Origin: Streptomyces flavofungini
Lineage (GTDB): Bacteria; Actinomycetota; Actinomycetes; Streptomycetales; Streptomycetaceae
Length of the DNA stretch: 64,000 bases
Assembly (NCBI RefSeq): GCF_014650815.1
Contig: NZ_BMVR01000001.1
Coordinates: forward strand, 496,001-560,000
Reading direction: 5' to 3'
The notes under the pieces: model-generated
Database searches by the model: none
What the model was told of the DNA's origin: nothing
The model's input: the letters and a program-made list of their open reading frames with translations, nothing else
Made by a program: the position numbers and the translations under genes
Part shown: in pieces, positions 50,360 to 59,752 of the stretch
Layout of the letters: each line of letters opens with the position of its first letter
Numbering within the stretch: position 1 is the stretch's first letter

Positions 50360-53076
50360 GCGGTGCCTCCGATCAGGGTCAGGAACGCGTCCTCCAGGCG
50401 GCGGTGCGGTCCGGCGGACTCGACGGGGACTTCGAGCCGTACGAGTTCGACGAGCAGCCGCGCCGCCGGGGAGCCGTCCCCGGTCCCCGGTCCTTCGAGG
50501 CGCACCAGGAGCCCGCCCTCCGCGCGCGTGGCCGACACCACGCCCGGCAGCGACGCCACCTTCTCCACCAGCGGGTCCGGGACGTCGGCGGCGAGGCCGA
50601 CCAGGAGCGTGTCTCCGGAGCCGACGATCTCGTCCACGGGCCCCGCCTGGACGAGGCGGCCTCGGTCCATGACGACCAGGTGCGTGCAGGACTGCTCGAC
50701 CTCCGCGAGGAGGTGGCTGGAGACGATGACGGTGCGCCCGCCCTCGGCGTACCGGATCATCACCTCGCGCATCTCGCGGATCTGCGGCGGGTCGAGGCCG
50801 TTGGTCGGCTCGTCGAGGATGAGCAGGTCCGGCAGGCCGAGCATGGCCTGGGCGATGGCGAGGCGCTGACGCATGCCCTGGGAGTACGTCCGCACCGCGC
50901 GGGCGAGGGCGTCGCCGAGCCCGGCGATCTCCAGGGCCTCGTCGAGGTGGGCGTCCGCGGCGGGGCGGCCGGTGGCGGCCCAGTACAGCTCCAGGTTCTC
51001 CCGGCCGGAGAGGTGCGGCAGGAAACCGGCGCCCTCGACGAACGCGCCGACCCGGGACAGGACGGGCGCGCCGGGCCGGATCGCGCGGCCGAAGACGCGG
51101 ATCTCGCCCGCGTCGGGGCGGATGAGGCCCATGAGCATGCGCAGGGTCGTCGTCTTGCCCGCGCCGTTCGGCCCGAGCAGGCCGAGGACCTGGCCCTTCT
51201 CGACGCGGAAGGAGACGTCCCGGACCGCGTACCGGTCGGTCGACTTCGCGTACCGCTTGCTCAGGTCCGTGATCTGCAGGGGGACTTCGGCGAGCGCCGG
51301 GTCGGGCGCGGGCGCCGTGGTGCGCCTGCGGCCGAGGACCAGCAGGCCCACCGCGAGGACGGCGCCGGTGATCGGCAGCCACCACACCCAGGCGGGCAGC
51401 GGGGCCGCGGCGGTGTCCACGCCGGGGGCCGTCGGGACCTTCAGGTCGCTCTTCAACGACACCGTGTACGCGGCCGGTCGGGCCGGTGAGGCGTAGCCGA
51501 GGTCGGTCGAGGCGAGCACGAGGCGCAGCCGGTGGCCCTTCTTCAACTCGTGGTCGACGGCGGGCAGCGTCAGGTCGACGTCCACGCCGTCCACGGCGTC
51601 CGCCACCCGCACCGGTGCGACGAGTTGGGCGGGCAGGACCCGCTGGTCGCCGCCGGGCCCGACGTCGTACACCTTCCCGAAGAGGACCGTGTCCTCGCTG
51701 TCGGACTTCACATGCGCCCGCACGGTCGGCGCGCCGGTGACGTGCAGGTCTTCGGAGACCGGCTTCGACTCGAACGACGCGTTCTGGCCGGGGAAGTCGA
51801 GGGAGACGCCGATGCCGAGCGAGGAGAGCTGGGCGAGACCGCCGCCGCGGCCGCCGCCACCGGCCGCCGTGCCGATGCCGGGCAGCGCGGACACGGCGGG
51901 CGGCGAGGCGCCCGCGGGGTTGTCGAAGGTCTGTGGGCGCCCGGCGAGGGGCACGTCGCGGACGCCGCTCTCCAGGCCCGGGTAGCGGTCGGCGCTCGCG
52001 CCGCGCAGGGTGGCCGCGCCGTCTGTGGAGTCGATGCCTCCGGTGCGCGTGACGCGGAAGGCGGGGCCGGTGTCGACGCCCTTGTCGTCCTTCAGATAGC
52101 GGTCGAACCAGGTGCCGACCCGGCCCGCGACCCGGTCGGTCTCCATGTCGCCGCCGTCGTGCCCGCCCGCGATCCAGTCGACCGACACGGGGGCGTGGTT
52201 GTCGCGGATCGCCCTGGCCATGGCGTCGGACTGGTTGAGCGTGAACAGCGAGTCGGTCTGGCCCTGCACGATCAGCGCGGGCACCTTGATGCGGTCGCCG
52301 ACGGCGGACGGGCTGCGCTCGGACAGCAGCTCACGCGCCTTCGCGTCCGGCTTCCCGGCCACCGCGACCCGGTCGTACATCTCGCACAGCCGCTTCTCGA
52401 ACCGGTCGCAGCCGCCGCCCGCGCTGAGGAAGATCCCGGCCCACAGCTTCTTGAACACGCCCTGGGGGAACAGGGCGTCCGCCAGGTTCCAGTACGTGAT
52501 CACCGGGGCGATCGCGTCGACCCGCTGGTCGTACCCGGCGGCGAGCAGCGCGGCCGCGCCGCCGTACGAGGCGCCCGTGACGCCCACACGCGGGTCGCCC
52601 GCCTTGTCGAGGCGCACCTCGGGGCGCTCGGCCAGCCAGTCGATGAGCCGGGAGACGTCGGCGACCTCGCCCTTCGGGTCGTTCAGACCGATCCGGCCGG
52701 TGGACTTGCCGAAGCCGCGCGCGGACCACGTCATGACCGCGTAGCCCTTGCGGGCGAGCTTCTCGGCCTGCTCGCGCACATCGCTCTTGCTGCCGCCGAA
52801 GCCATGCCCGACGAGGACGGCGGGGCGCTTCTCGCCGGGGTCGCCCGCCGTGAAGTACGACGTGTCGATCCGCACGTCCTGGCCGTCGGCCGCCTTGCCC
52901 ATGGCGAGCGTCTGGTCCGAGCGCCGCACGTCCGGGCCCTCGTCCGACAGCGCCGGCACCACCGTCAACGTACCCGCCCCGGCGAGCACCACCACGGCGG
53001 CCGCGGCGGCGAACAGCCGCCTCGGCCCGCGCAGCGCGGCCTTCCAGGCTCCGGCCTTGGGCCGTCGTAGATCCAT
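50356..53076 (-). CDS. Fusion of extracellular S15/CocE-type hydrolase with ABC ATPase
   Basis: A 906-residue fusion. One membrane helix (21-41) leads to a Peptidase_S15/CocE-like alpha/beta hydrolase outside the cell: GHGFGGSKSD, nucleophile GASYGGAAALL (~150), Asp in VQGQTDSLF and His in AGGHDGGD. A galactose-binding-like beta domain follows to ~550. A second helix (WVWWLPITGAVLAVGLLVLG, ~560) returns inside to a complete ABC ATPase: Walker A GPNGAGKTTT (~635), signature YSQGMRQRLAIAQAM and LLILDEPTNGLD. Thus one chain links an outside hydrolase to the transporter motor. Start ATG 53076 lacks a good ribosome-binding site. Confidence 0.85.
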   Translation of the reverse strand: MDLRRPKAGAWKAALRGPRRLFAAAAAVVVLAGAGTLTVVPALSDEGPDVRRSDQTLAMGKAADGQDVRIDTSYFTAGDPGEKRPAVLVGHGFGGSKSDVREQAEKLARKGYAVMTWSARGFGKSTGRIGLNDPKGEVADVSRLIDWLAERPEVRLDKAGDPRVGVTGASYGGAAALLAAGYDQRVDAIAPVITYWNLADALFPQGVFKKLWAGIFLSAGGGCDRFEKRLCEMYDRVAVAGKPDAKARELLSERSPSAVGDRIKVPALIVQGQTDSLFTLNQSDAMARAIRDNHAPVSVDWIAGGHDGGDMETDRVAGRVGTWFDRYLKDDKGVDTGPAFRVTRTGGIDSTDGAATLRGASADRYPGLESGVRDVPLAGRPQTFDNPAGASPPAVSALPGIGTAAGGGGRGGGLAQLSSLGIGVSLDFPGQNASFESKPVSEDLHVTGAPTVRAHVKSDSEDTVLFGKVYDVGPGGDQRVLPAQLVAPVRVADAVDGVDVDLTLPAVDHELKKGHRLRLVLASTDLGYASPARPAAYTVSLKSDLKVPTAPGVDTAAAPLPAWVWWLPITGAVLAVGLLVLGRRRTTAPAPDPALAEVPLQITDLSKRYAKSTDRYAVRDVSFRVEKGQVLGLLGPNGAGKTTTLRMLMGLIRPDAGEIRVFGRAIRPGAPVLSRVGAFVEGAGFLPHLSGRENLELYWAATGRPAADAHLDEALEIAGLGDALARAVRTYSQGMRQRLAIAQAMLGLPDLLILDEPTNGLDPPQIREMREVMIRYAEGGRTVIVSSHLLAEVEQSCTHLVVMDRGRLVQAGPVDEIVGSGDTLLVGLAADVPDPLVEKVASLPGVVSATRAEGGLLVRLEGPGTGDGSPAARLLVELVRLEVPVESAGPHRRLEDAFLTLIGGTA

Positions 53077-53259
53077 GGCGTCAACGGTACGGGGGCCCGC
53101 CGACAACCAATGCCCCCGGCGGTCGGAACCCCGGGGCCTCCCCGGGAAGTACGGCGGGGTGCTGGCGTACCACCGACGCGGTAGGCGGGGGCCGGGTCCC
53201 GCCCTTGCCGCCGCGCCCCTCAGCGAGTCAACTGTCAGGGGCGCCTACCCTGTTGACCC

Positions 53260-54498
53260 ATGACACCTCCGCCCGCGGCCCCCGGCGGCCCCGCCGTCCC
53301 CACGGAATCACTGGCCATCGGCCAGCGCTCGCTCGGCGACCCCTCCGTGCGGTTCCCGCTGTGGCCACCGCTCACCGAGGGCTGCCCGGTCACGTCTACG
53401 GAGTCCGTCGCGTACCCCGTAGAGGTCGATTACGCCTACGACAAGGTGCCCGCCGACTTCTTCGCGACCGCCGCGGAGCGGCCGCGCGGGCACGAGCGGT
53501 GGGCGCCGCTGCTTCCGCCCCTGCACTCCCCCGGGCTCGCGGAGGGGGGCACTCCGCTGGTGCCCCTGGAGGACGGGGTGTGGATCAAGGACGAGTCCCG
53601 CAATCCGACCTGGAGCCACAAGGACCGGCTCAACCGGGTCGCCGTCGGCGCGGCGGCCGGCGTCGGCGCGGCGGGGGTCGTCGTCGCCTCCTCCGGCAAC
53701 CACGGTGCCTCCGCGGCGGCGTACGCCGCTAGGGCCGGGCTGCGGTGCGTCGTCCTCACCTCGGCGGAGGTGCCGCCCGCCGTCGACGCGTTTCTGCGCG
53801 GCTACGGGGCCGTTGTGCTGCGCGTCCCCGCGGAGGCGCGGTGGCCGCTTCTCCGGCGGATCGCCGAGCGGACCGGGTACCACCCCGTCAGCAATCTCAC
53901 GCCCGCCGCGCACACCGGGCACGGGTTCGGGCCCGAGGGTTACAAGACGCTCGCCTACGAGATGTTCGCCGACCTCGGTGTCGTCCCGCGCGTGGCGTTC
54001 GTGCCCACCGGCTACGGAGAGATGCTGTTCGGCATCTGGAAGGGGTTCGCCGAGCTGGTGCGGCTCGGGTGTGCCGAGCGGGTGCCTCTTCTGTACGGGT
54101 GCGAGCCTGCCGCCGGGGGGCCGCTTGCCGCGGCCGTGCGGGACGGGGTGCCCGCGGCGCATGTCCCTCTGGGGCCCACCGCCGCGTACGCCATCGCCTG
54201 TCCCGTCGGTGGCTACCGTGGGGTCGTCGCCCTCCGCGAGTCGCACGGCGCGGCCCTGCTCGTCACCGACGACGAGATGACCGCCGCGCGCTCCGAGCTG
54301 GCTCGGAACGGGATCTGGGCGGAGCTCTCCGCCGCCGCGGCCCTCGCCGGCCTCCGCCGGCTCGGGCCCCAGGAGGGTCCCGTCGTCTGCGTCTCCACCT
54401 CCAGCGGCTTCAAGGACCTCGACCTCCTGACGGCCCGCCCCTCCGAGACGATCGACCCGGATGACTGGCCGGCCGTGGAACGCCGCCTCCGCGCCTAG
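53260..54498 (+). CDS. Threonine-synthase-like PLP-dependent enzyme
   Basis: A 412-residue fold-type II PLP enzyme. The PLP Lys is in NPTWSHKDRLNR (~120), followed by the Asn loop SSGNHGASAAAY (~147) and CVSTSSGFKDLD near the C-terminus, which binds the ring N. The N-terminal part, with ESVAYPVEVDYAYDKVP, resembles threonine synthase and cysteate synthase. It is not the usual threonine synthase, since it is not with hom-thrB genes; the substrate is unknown. ATG at 53260 was chosen, with no strong ribosome-binding site. Convergent to the amino-acid permease gene. Confidence 0.78.
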   Translation: MTPPPAAPGGPAVPTESLAIGQRSLGDPSVRFPLWPPLTEGCPVTSTESVAYPVEVDYAYDKVPADFFATAAERPRGHERWAPLLPPLHSPGLAEGGTPLVPLEDGVWIKDESRNPTWSHKDRLNRVAVGAAAGVGAAGVVVASSGNHGASAAAYAARAGLRCVVLTSAEVPPAVDAFLRGYGAVVLRVPAEARWPLLRRIAERTGYHPVSNLTPAAHTGHGFGPEGYKTLAYEMFADLGVVPRVAFVPTGYGEMLFGIWKGFAELVRLGCAERVPLLYGCEPAAGGPLAAAVRDGVPAAHVPLGPTAAYAIACPVGGYRGVVALRESHGAALLVTDDEMTAARSELARNGIWAELSAAAALAGLRRLGPQEGPVVCVSTSSGFKDLDLLTARPSETIDPDDWPAVERRLRA

Positions 54499-54563
54499 CG
54501 CTGCCCTCGGGGGCTGGGGCGCCGACCCATCAGCCGCGTCAACAACCCTGCGAGTCAATACAC

Positions 54564-55997
54564 CTAGTCCGTGGGGACCGTCACCAGCCACCGGCTCTCC
54601 CGCCGCGGCCGCAGGTACAGCGCCCAGTACAGCGTCGCCACGCCCACGATCCCCCCGGTCCACAGCAGATAGGGCGCCTCCTGCTGGCTCAGGACGTAGG
54701 CGAGGACGGCGATGAGGACCACGGGCACCCCGGGCCACAGCGGCATGCGCCACGCGGGAGCGGCCCCGTGGGACCCCCGCCGGGCGAGCAGCGCGGCGAC
54801 GGCGACGAGGAGGTACATCCCGGTGACGGACACCCCGGTCACCCCGTACAGGGTGTCGAGGTTGACGAAGCAGAGGGCCGCGCCGGGCACGCCGACCAGG
54901 AGCGTGGCGACCCACGGCGAGCCGAAGCGCCCGAGCCGGGACAGGACGGAGTTCACGGGCGCGGGCCACGCCTTGTCGCGGGCGGAGGCGAAGAGGACGC
55001 GGGAGTTCTGGATGACCATGACGATGCCCGCGTTGATGATGGCGAGGGCGACGCACAGGCTGATGAAGGTGCCGACCCCGGAGCTGGACCAGGCGGCGAC
55101 CATCGCGCCGATGTCCCCGCTGGTGAGCGCGGCGAGGTCGGGTGCGCCCATGGTGATCGCGGCGACGGGCACGAGGAGCACGACGGCCGAGATGCCGAGG
55201 GTGAGCAGCACGGTACGGGCGACGTTCCTGCGCGGGTTCTCCATCTCCTCGGAGAGGTACACGGCGGTGGAGAAGCCCTGGGTGACGAAGAGGGCGATGG
55301 CGAGCCCGGAGACGATCAGCATGGCGGTGACGGCTTTCGTGCCGTCGCCGGAGCCGGACCCCGTGGCCACGGTGAGGTCCACGAGGCTCCCCGCCCCCCG
55401 CTCCGCGTGCGCGAACCCCAGCACCGCCACCACTCCCGCGGCGATCACCTCGAGGACGAGGAAGATCCCGGTGATCCACGCGTTGGCCCGCAGGTCGAGG
55501 AGGCCCGCGAGGGTGGCGAGGAGCATGACTCCGGCGCCCGCGTAGGACGGGTCGAGGTGGACGACGGGGGCGAGGTAGTCGGCCGTGCCCATGGCGATCA
55601 CGGGCGGCACGATCATCACGACGAGCAGGGAGAGGACGAAGACGAGCCAGCCCGCGAGCCGTCCGGCCATGGTCGACACCATCGCGTACTCGCCGCCCGC
55701 GCTGGGGATGAGGGTGCCCAGCTCCGAGTAGCAGAAGGCGACGCCCACGCAGAGCAGCGCGCCGATGGCGATGGTGAGGGCGGTGGCGGTGCCGAGGGTG
55801 GAGAAGAGGTCGGGTACGACGACGAAGAGCGTGGAGGCGGGCGTGACGCAGGACAGCGTGAGCAGGGTGCCGCCGACGACGCCGATGGAACGCTTCAGCT
55901 TGCGCGGGGCCTCGGCGGCCGTGGGAGCCGCCGGTTCCGTCGGCGCGGAAGCGGGCACGGCCACGGGCTCGGGCAGCGTGCGAAGCGTTTCGCTCAT
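54564..55997 (-). CDS. APC-family amino-acid permease
   Basis: A 477-residue membrane protein with about twelve helices. The first helix contains GVVGGTLLTLSCVTPASTLFVV, the form in which helix 1 unwinds for substrate in APC transporters, and GALLCVGVAFCYSELGTLIPSAGGEYAM (in two pieces) is the second-third helix region with the consensus ELG...P-x-GG-x-Y. Likely substrate: an amino acid or amine; not determinable. ATG at 55997 chosen; an upstream in-frame start (56063) is less likely. Followed by 65 bp, then the end of the PLP-enzyme gene. Confidence 0.88.
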   Translation of the reverse strand: MSETLRTLPEPVAVPASAPTEPAAPTAAEAPRKLKRSIGVVGGTLLTLSCVTPASTLFVVVPDLFSTLGTATALTIAIGALLCVGVAFCYSELGTLIPSAGGEYAMVSTMAGRLAGWLVFVLSLLVVMIVPPVIAMGTADYLAPVVHLDPSYAGAGVMLLATLAGLLDLRANAWITGIFLVLEVIAAGVVAVLGFAHAERGAGSLVDLTVATGSGSGDGTKAVTAMLIVSGLAIALFVTQGFSTAVYLSEEMENPRRNVARTVLLTLGISAVVLLVPVAAITMGAPDLAALTSGDIGAMVAAWSSSGVGTFISLCVALAIINAGIVMVIQNSRVLFASARDKAWPAPVNSVLSRLGRFGSPWVATLLVGVPGAALCFVNLDTLYGVTGVSVTGMYLLVAVAALLARRGSHGAAPAWRMPLWPGVPVVLIAVLAYVLSQQEAPYLLWTGGIVGVATLYWALYLRPRRESRWLVTVPTD

Positions 55998-56310
55998 GCG
56001 GCGGTTCCGTTCGGTTCGGGCGGCAGAGCCGTCATGGAAACCCCGGCGTAAGGGGAACGTCAATGCCCGATTACCTACGGAATCCGCAGCCCTTCACGTA
56101 GCCAACTCGCCGTTGATTCCCAGCCCTTCGCAGCCATAGGTGAATTTCACCTGATCGATTTCACCCATGACCTTTGATAGCAAGGTCGATTACGAGTGCA
56201 GCCTGCGTCACCCGTTTCATCCCCTCTCCACGAGAACCGCAGCCCGAACCCCGAAAAAGAAACGAAGCCGTCCGGAATCCGGACGGCTTCGTCACCTGCT
56301 TCGCGACTGC
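55998..56310. other. Intergenic region between the permease and iolA
   Basis: This 313-bp gap carries the promoter of the minus-strand permease gene on one side and the iolA terminator on the other. ATTTCACCTGATCGATTTCACC at ~56142-56163 contains a direct repeat of ATTTCACC. No small gene was found. Confidence 0.5.
56246..56292 (-). terminator. Rho-independent terminator after iolA
   Basis: ACGAAGCCGTCCGGA (56262-56276) and its exact complement (56278-56292) form a 15-bp stem around one base. On the minus strand it is followed by a T-rich run (TTTCTTTTTC). It lies 19 bases after the iolA stop, a classical terminator for the iol operon. Confidence 0.92.
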
Positions 56311-57822
56311 TCAGTGGTTGCGCGGGAACCCCAGGTCGACCCCCGCCGGCGCGTCCGACGGGTCCGGCCAGCGGGTCGTGACGACCTTGCCGCGGGTGTA
56401 GAAGTGCGTGCCGTCGTTGCCGTAGATGTGGTGATCGCCGAAGAGCGAGTCCTTCCAGCCGCCGAAGGAGTGGTAGCCCACCGGCACCGGGATCGGCACG
56501 TTCACGCCGACCATGCCCGCCTCGACCTCCAGCTGGAAGCGGCGCGCGGCGCCGCCGTCCCGGGTGAAGATCGCGGTGCCGTTGCCGAACGGCGAGGCGT
56601 TGATGAGGGCGAGGCCCTCCTCGTACGTCTCCACGCGCAGCACGCACAGGACCGGGCCGAAGATCTCGTCCTTGTACGCGTCCGCCGTCACCGGCACCCG
56701 GTCGAGCAGCGAGAGCCCGATCCAGTGGCCGTCCTCGTGGCCCTCGACGGTGTAGCCGGTGCCGTCCAGGACGACCTCGCTGCCCTGGGCTGCGGCGCCC
56801 GCCACGTATGAGGCGACCTTGTCGCGGTGGGCGGCGGTGATGAGCGGGCCCATCTCGGAGGCCGGGTCGTTGCCGGGACCGATCTTGATCTTCTCGGCGC
56901 GCTCCTTGATCTTCGCGACGAGTTCGTCGCCGACCGCGCCGACGGCGACGACGGCCGAGATGGCCATACAGCGCTCGCCCGCCGAGCCGTACGCGGCCGA
57001 GACGGCGGCGTCGGCGGCCGCGTCCAGGTCGGCGTCGGGCAGGACCAGCATGTGGTTCTTGGCTCCGCCGAGGGCCTGCACGCGCTTGCCGTTGGCGGAA
57101 GCGGTGGTGTGGATGTAGCGGGCGATGGGGGTGGAGCCCACGAAGGACACGGCCGCCACGTCCGGGTGCTCCAGGAGGCGGTCCACGGCCACCTTGTCAC
57201 CATGGACGACGTTGAACACGCCGTCCGGCAGGCCCGCCTCGGCGAGCAGCTCCGCGACCTTCATCGCGGCCGACGGGTCCTTCTCGCTCGGCTTGAGCAC
57301 GAAGGTGTTGCCGCACGCGATGGCGAGCGGGAACATCCACATCGGCACCATGGCCGGGAAGTTGAAGGGCGTGATGCCCGCGACGACGCCGAGGGGCTGC
57401 CGGATGGAGGAGACGTCCACGCGGCTGGCGACCTGCGTGGACAGCTCGCCCTTGAGCTGCACGTTGATGCCGCAGGCCAGGTCGACGACCTCCAGGCCGC
57501 GGGCGACCTCGCCGAGGGCGTCGGAGTGCACCTTGCCGTGCTCGGCGGTGATCAGCTCGGCGATCTCGTCGCGGTGCGCGTCGAGCAGCGCCCGGAACTT
57601 GAACAGGATCGAGGTGCGCTGCGCGAGCGAGGACTGACCCCAGGTCAGGTACGCGGCCTGCGCGGCGGCGACCGCCGCGTCCACCTCGGCCACGGACGCG
57701 AACGCCACCCGGGTCGTCACGGCACCGGTCGCCGGGTCGGTGACCGGGCCGTACGTGCCGGACGCGCCCTCGACGCTCTTGCCGCCGATCCAGTGGTCGA
57801 CGGTCTTCGTCGTGCTCGTCAT
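56311..57822 (-). CDS. iolA: Methylmalonate-semialdehyde/malonate-semialdehyde dehydrogenase
   Basis: A 503-residue CoA-acylating aldehyde dehydrogenase. It starts VDHWIGGKSVEGASGTYGPV and has the NAD region GITPFNFPAMVPMWMFPLA (~150) and the catalytic Cys in SAGERCMAIS (~287), with no general-base Glu at the usual ALDH site, as in MmsA/IolA. It converts malonate semialdehyde to acetyl-CoA and CO2, the last inositol step. ATG at 57822 is 13 bases after the iolD stop. Last gene of the operon. Confidence 0.92.
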   Translation of the reverse strand: MTSTTKTVDHWIGGKSVEGASGTYGPVTDPATGAVTTRVAFASVAEVDAAVAAAQAAYLTWGQSSLAQRTSILFKFRALLDAHRDEIAELITAEHGKVHSDALGEVARGLEVVDLACGINVQLKGELSTQVASRVDVSSIRQPLGVVAGITPFNFPAMVPMWMFPLAIACGNTFVLKPSEKDPSAAMKVAELLAEAGLPDGVFNVVHGDKVAVDRLLEHPDVAAVSFVGSTPIARYIHTTASANGKRVQALGGAKNHMLVLPDADLDAAADAAVSAAYGSAGERCMAISAVVAVGAVGDELVAKIKERAEKIKIGPGNDPASEMGPLITAAHRDKVASYVAGAAAQGSEVVLDGTGYTVEGHEDGHWIGLSLLDRVPVTADAYKDEIFGPVLCVLRVETYEEGLALINASPFGNGTAIFTRDGGAARRFQLEVEAGMVGVNVPIPVPVGYHSFGGWKDSLFGDHHIYGNDGTHFYTRGKVVTTRWPDPSDAPAGVDLGFPRNH

Positions 57823-57835
57823 GCCAAGAACTCCT

Positions 57836-59752
57836 TCACAGATGGCGGCGCCGGGCGGACACGTGCCGGTCGTACTCCTCGCGTGCCTTGACCGCCGACG
57901 CCCGGGTCGCGGTCTCGGCCACGGGCACATCCCACCACGCCTGTGCCGGGGGCGGGCCCGACACTGTGTCTGCCGTTTCCGTCTCCACGTAGACACATGT
58001 GGGGCCGTCCGCTTCGCGTGCTTCGCGCAGGGCCTCGCGCAGGTCGCCGACGGTCTTCGCGCGCCGCACCGGCAGTCCGAGGGAGGCCGCGTTGGCGGCG
58101 AGGTCGACGGGCAGCGGGGGGCCCGTGTAGGTGCCGTCGGGCGCGCGGTGGCGGTAGGCGGTGCCGAAGCGTTCGCCGCCGACGGACTCGGAGAGGCCGC
58201 CGATGGACGCGTACCCGTGGTTCTGCAGGATCACGACCTTGATCGGGATGTTCTCCTGCACGGCCGTGACGATCTCGGTGGGCATCATCAGGTACGTCCC
58301 GTCGCCGACCAGCGCCCACACGGGCCGCTCGGGCGAGGCCAGGGACACCCCGATCGCGGCCGGGATCTCGTAGCCCATGCAGGAGTAGCCGTACTCCACG
58401 TGGTACTGCCGGGGCGAGCGGGCCCGCCACAGCTTGTGCAGGTCGCCGGGGAGCGATCCGGCCGCGTTGATGAGGACGTCGGCGTCGGTGACCAGCTCGT
58501 CGAGGAGGCCGAGGACCTGTGTCTGGGTGGGCCGCACATCGGGCTCGTCCGCCGCGTAGGCGGCGAAAGCCTCGTCAACACGCCGCTCCCAGCGCTCCTT
58601 GTCGTCGGTGTACTCCACCGCGTACGCCGGGTCGACGCGGTGGCCGGACAGCATGTCCCGCAGGCCTTCGATGGCGGCGCGGGCGTCGGCGACGACCGTG
58701 GCGCCCGCCATCTTGTGCGCGTCGAACGCGGCGACGTTGATGTTGAGGAAGCGCACGCCGGGCGCGCCGAAGAGGGTGCCGGACGCGGTGGTGAAGTCGG
58801 TGTAGCGGGTGCCGACACCGATCACCAGGTCGGCGGTGCGGGCGAGTTCGTCGGCGGTCGCGGTGCCGGTGTGGCCGATGCCGCCGACGTCGGCGGGGTG
58901 GTCGTGGCGCAGCGAGCCCTTCCCGGCCTGGGTGGCGGCGACGGGGATGCCGGTGGCGGCGGCGAGGTCGGCGAGGGCCTGCTCGGCGGCGCTGTGGTGG
59001 ACGCCGCCGCCCGCGATGATCAGGGGCCGGTCGCTGTCGCGCACGAGGCGGGCGGCGGCGGCGAGTTCGGCGGGGTCGGGGGCCTGGCGGCGTACCGTCC
59101 ACACCCGCTCGACGAAGAACTCCTCGGGCCAGTCGTAGCCTTCCGCCTGCACGTCCTGCGGGAGCGCGAGGGTGACGGCGCCCGTCTCGACGGGGTCGGT
59201 GAGCACGCGCATCGCCTGCAGCGCGGCCGGGATCAGCGCCTCGGGGCGGGTGACACGGTCGAAGTACTTCGAGACGGGCCGCAGGCAGTCGTTCACGGAC
59301 ACGTCGCCCGCATAGGGCACTTCGAGCTGCTGGAGCACCGGGTCGGCGGGGCGGGTGGCGAAGGTGTCGCCGGGCAGCAGGAGCACCGGCAGGTGGTTGA
59401 CGGTCGCGAGGGCCGCACCCGTGACGAGGTTGGTGGCACCGGGCCCGATGGACGTGGTCACGGCGTGCGTGGCCAGGCGCCCGCACTGCCGGGCGTACCC
59501 GACGGCCGCGTGCACCATGGCCTGTTCGTTGCGGCCCTGGTGGAACGGCATCTGCTCGCCGTACTCCACGAGCGCCTGGCCGAGGCCCGCGACGTTGCCG
59601 TGCCCGAAGATGCCCCAGGTCGCGCCGATGAGGCGGCGCCGCTCGCCGTCCCGCTCGGTGAACTGGCGCCCCAGGAAGCGCACCAGGGCCTGGGCCGTCG
59701 TGAGCCGGACCGTGCCGGGCGCGGCGCGCGTGCCCCCCTGCGTATCGCTCAT
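57836..59752 (-). CDS. iolD: 3D-(3,5/4)-trihydroxycyclohexane-1,2-dione hydrolase
   Basis: A 638-residue thiamine-diphosphate enzyme. It has the N-terminal Glu region (ATWGIFGHGNVAGLGQAL), GIGHTGTATADELARTADLVIGVG in the middle domain (in two pieces) and the ThDP/Mg motif LVGDGTYLMMPTEIVTAVQENIP then NHGY near 480-515. IolD opens the ring of the inositol-derived dione to 5-deoxyglucuronate. ATG at 59752 (MSDTQGGTR) overlaps the iolB TGA by four bases, showing coupling. Confidence 0.95.
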   Translation of the reverse strand: MSDTQGGTRAAPGTVRLTTAQALVRFLGRQFTERDGERRRLIGATWGIFGHGNVAGLGQALVEYGEQMPFHQGRNEQAMVHAAVGYARQCGRLATHAVTTSIGPGATNLVTGAALATVNHLPVLLLPGDTFATRPADPVLQQLEVPYAGDVSVNDCLRPVSKYFDRVTRPEALIPAALQAMRVLTDPVETGAVTLALPQDVQAEGYDWPEEFFVERVWTVRRQAPDPAELAAAARLVRDSDRPLIIAGGGVHHSAAEQALADLAAATGIPVAATQAGKGSLRHDHPADVGGIGHTGTATADELARTADLVIGVGTRYTDFTTASGTLFGAPGVRFLNINVAAFDAHKMAGATVVADARAAIEGLRDMLSGHRVDPAYAVEYTDDKERWERRVDEAFAAYAADEPDVRPTQTQVLGLLDELVTDADVLINAAGSLPGDLHKLWRARSPRQYHVEYGYSCMGYEIPAAIGVSLASPERPVWALVGDGTYLMMPTEIVTAVQENIPIKVVILQNHGYASIGGLSESVGGERFGTAYRHRAPDGTYTGPPLPVDLAANAASLGLPVRRAKTVGDLREALREAREADGPTCVYVETETADTVSGPPPAQAWWDVPVAETATRASAVKAREEYDRHVSARRRHL

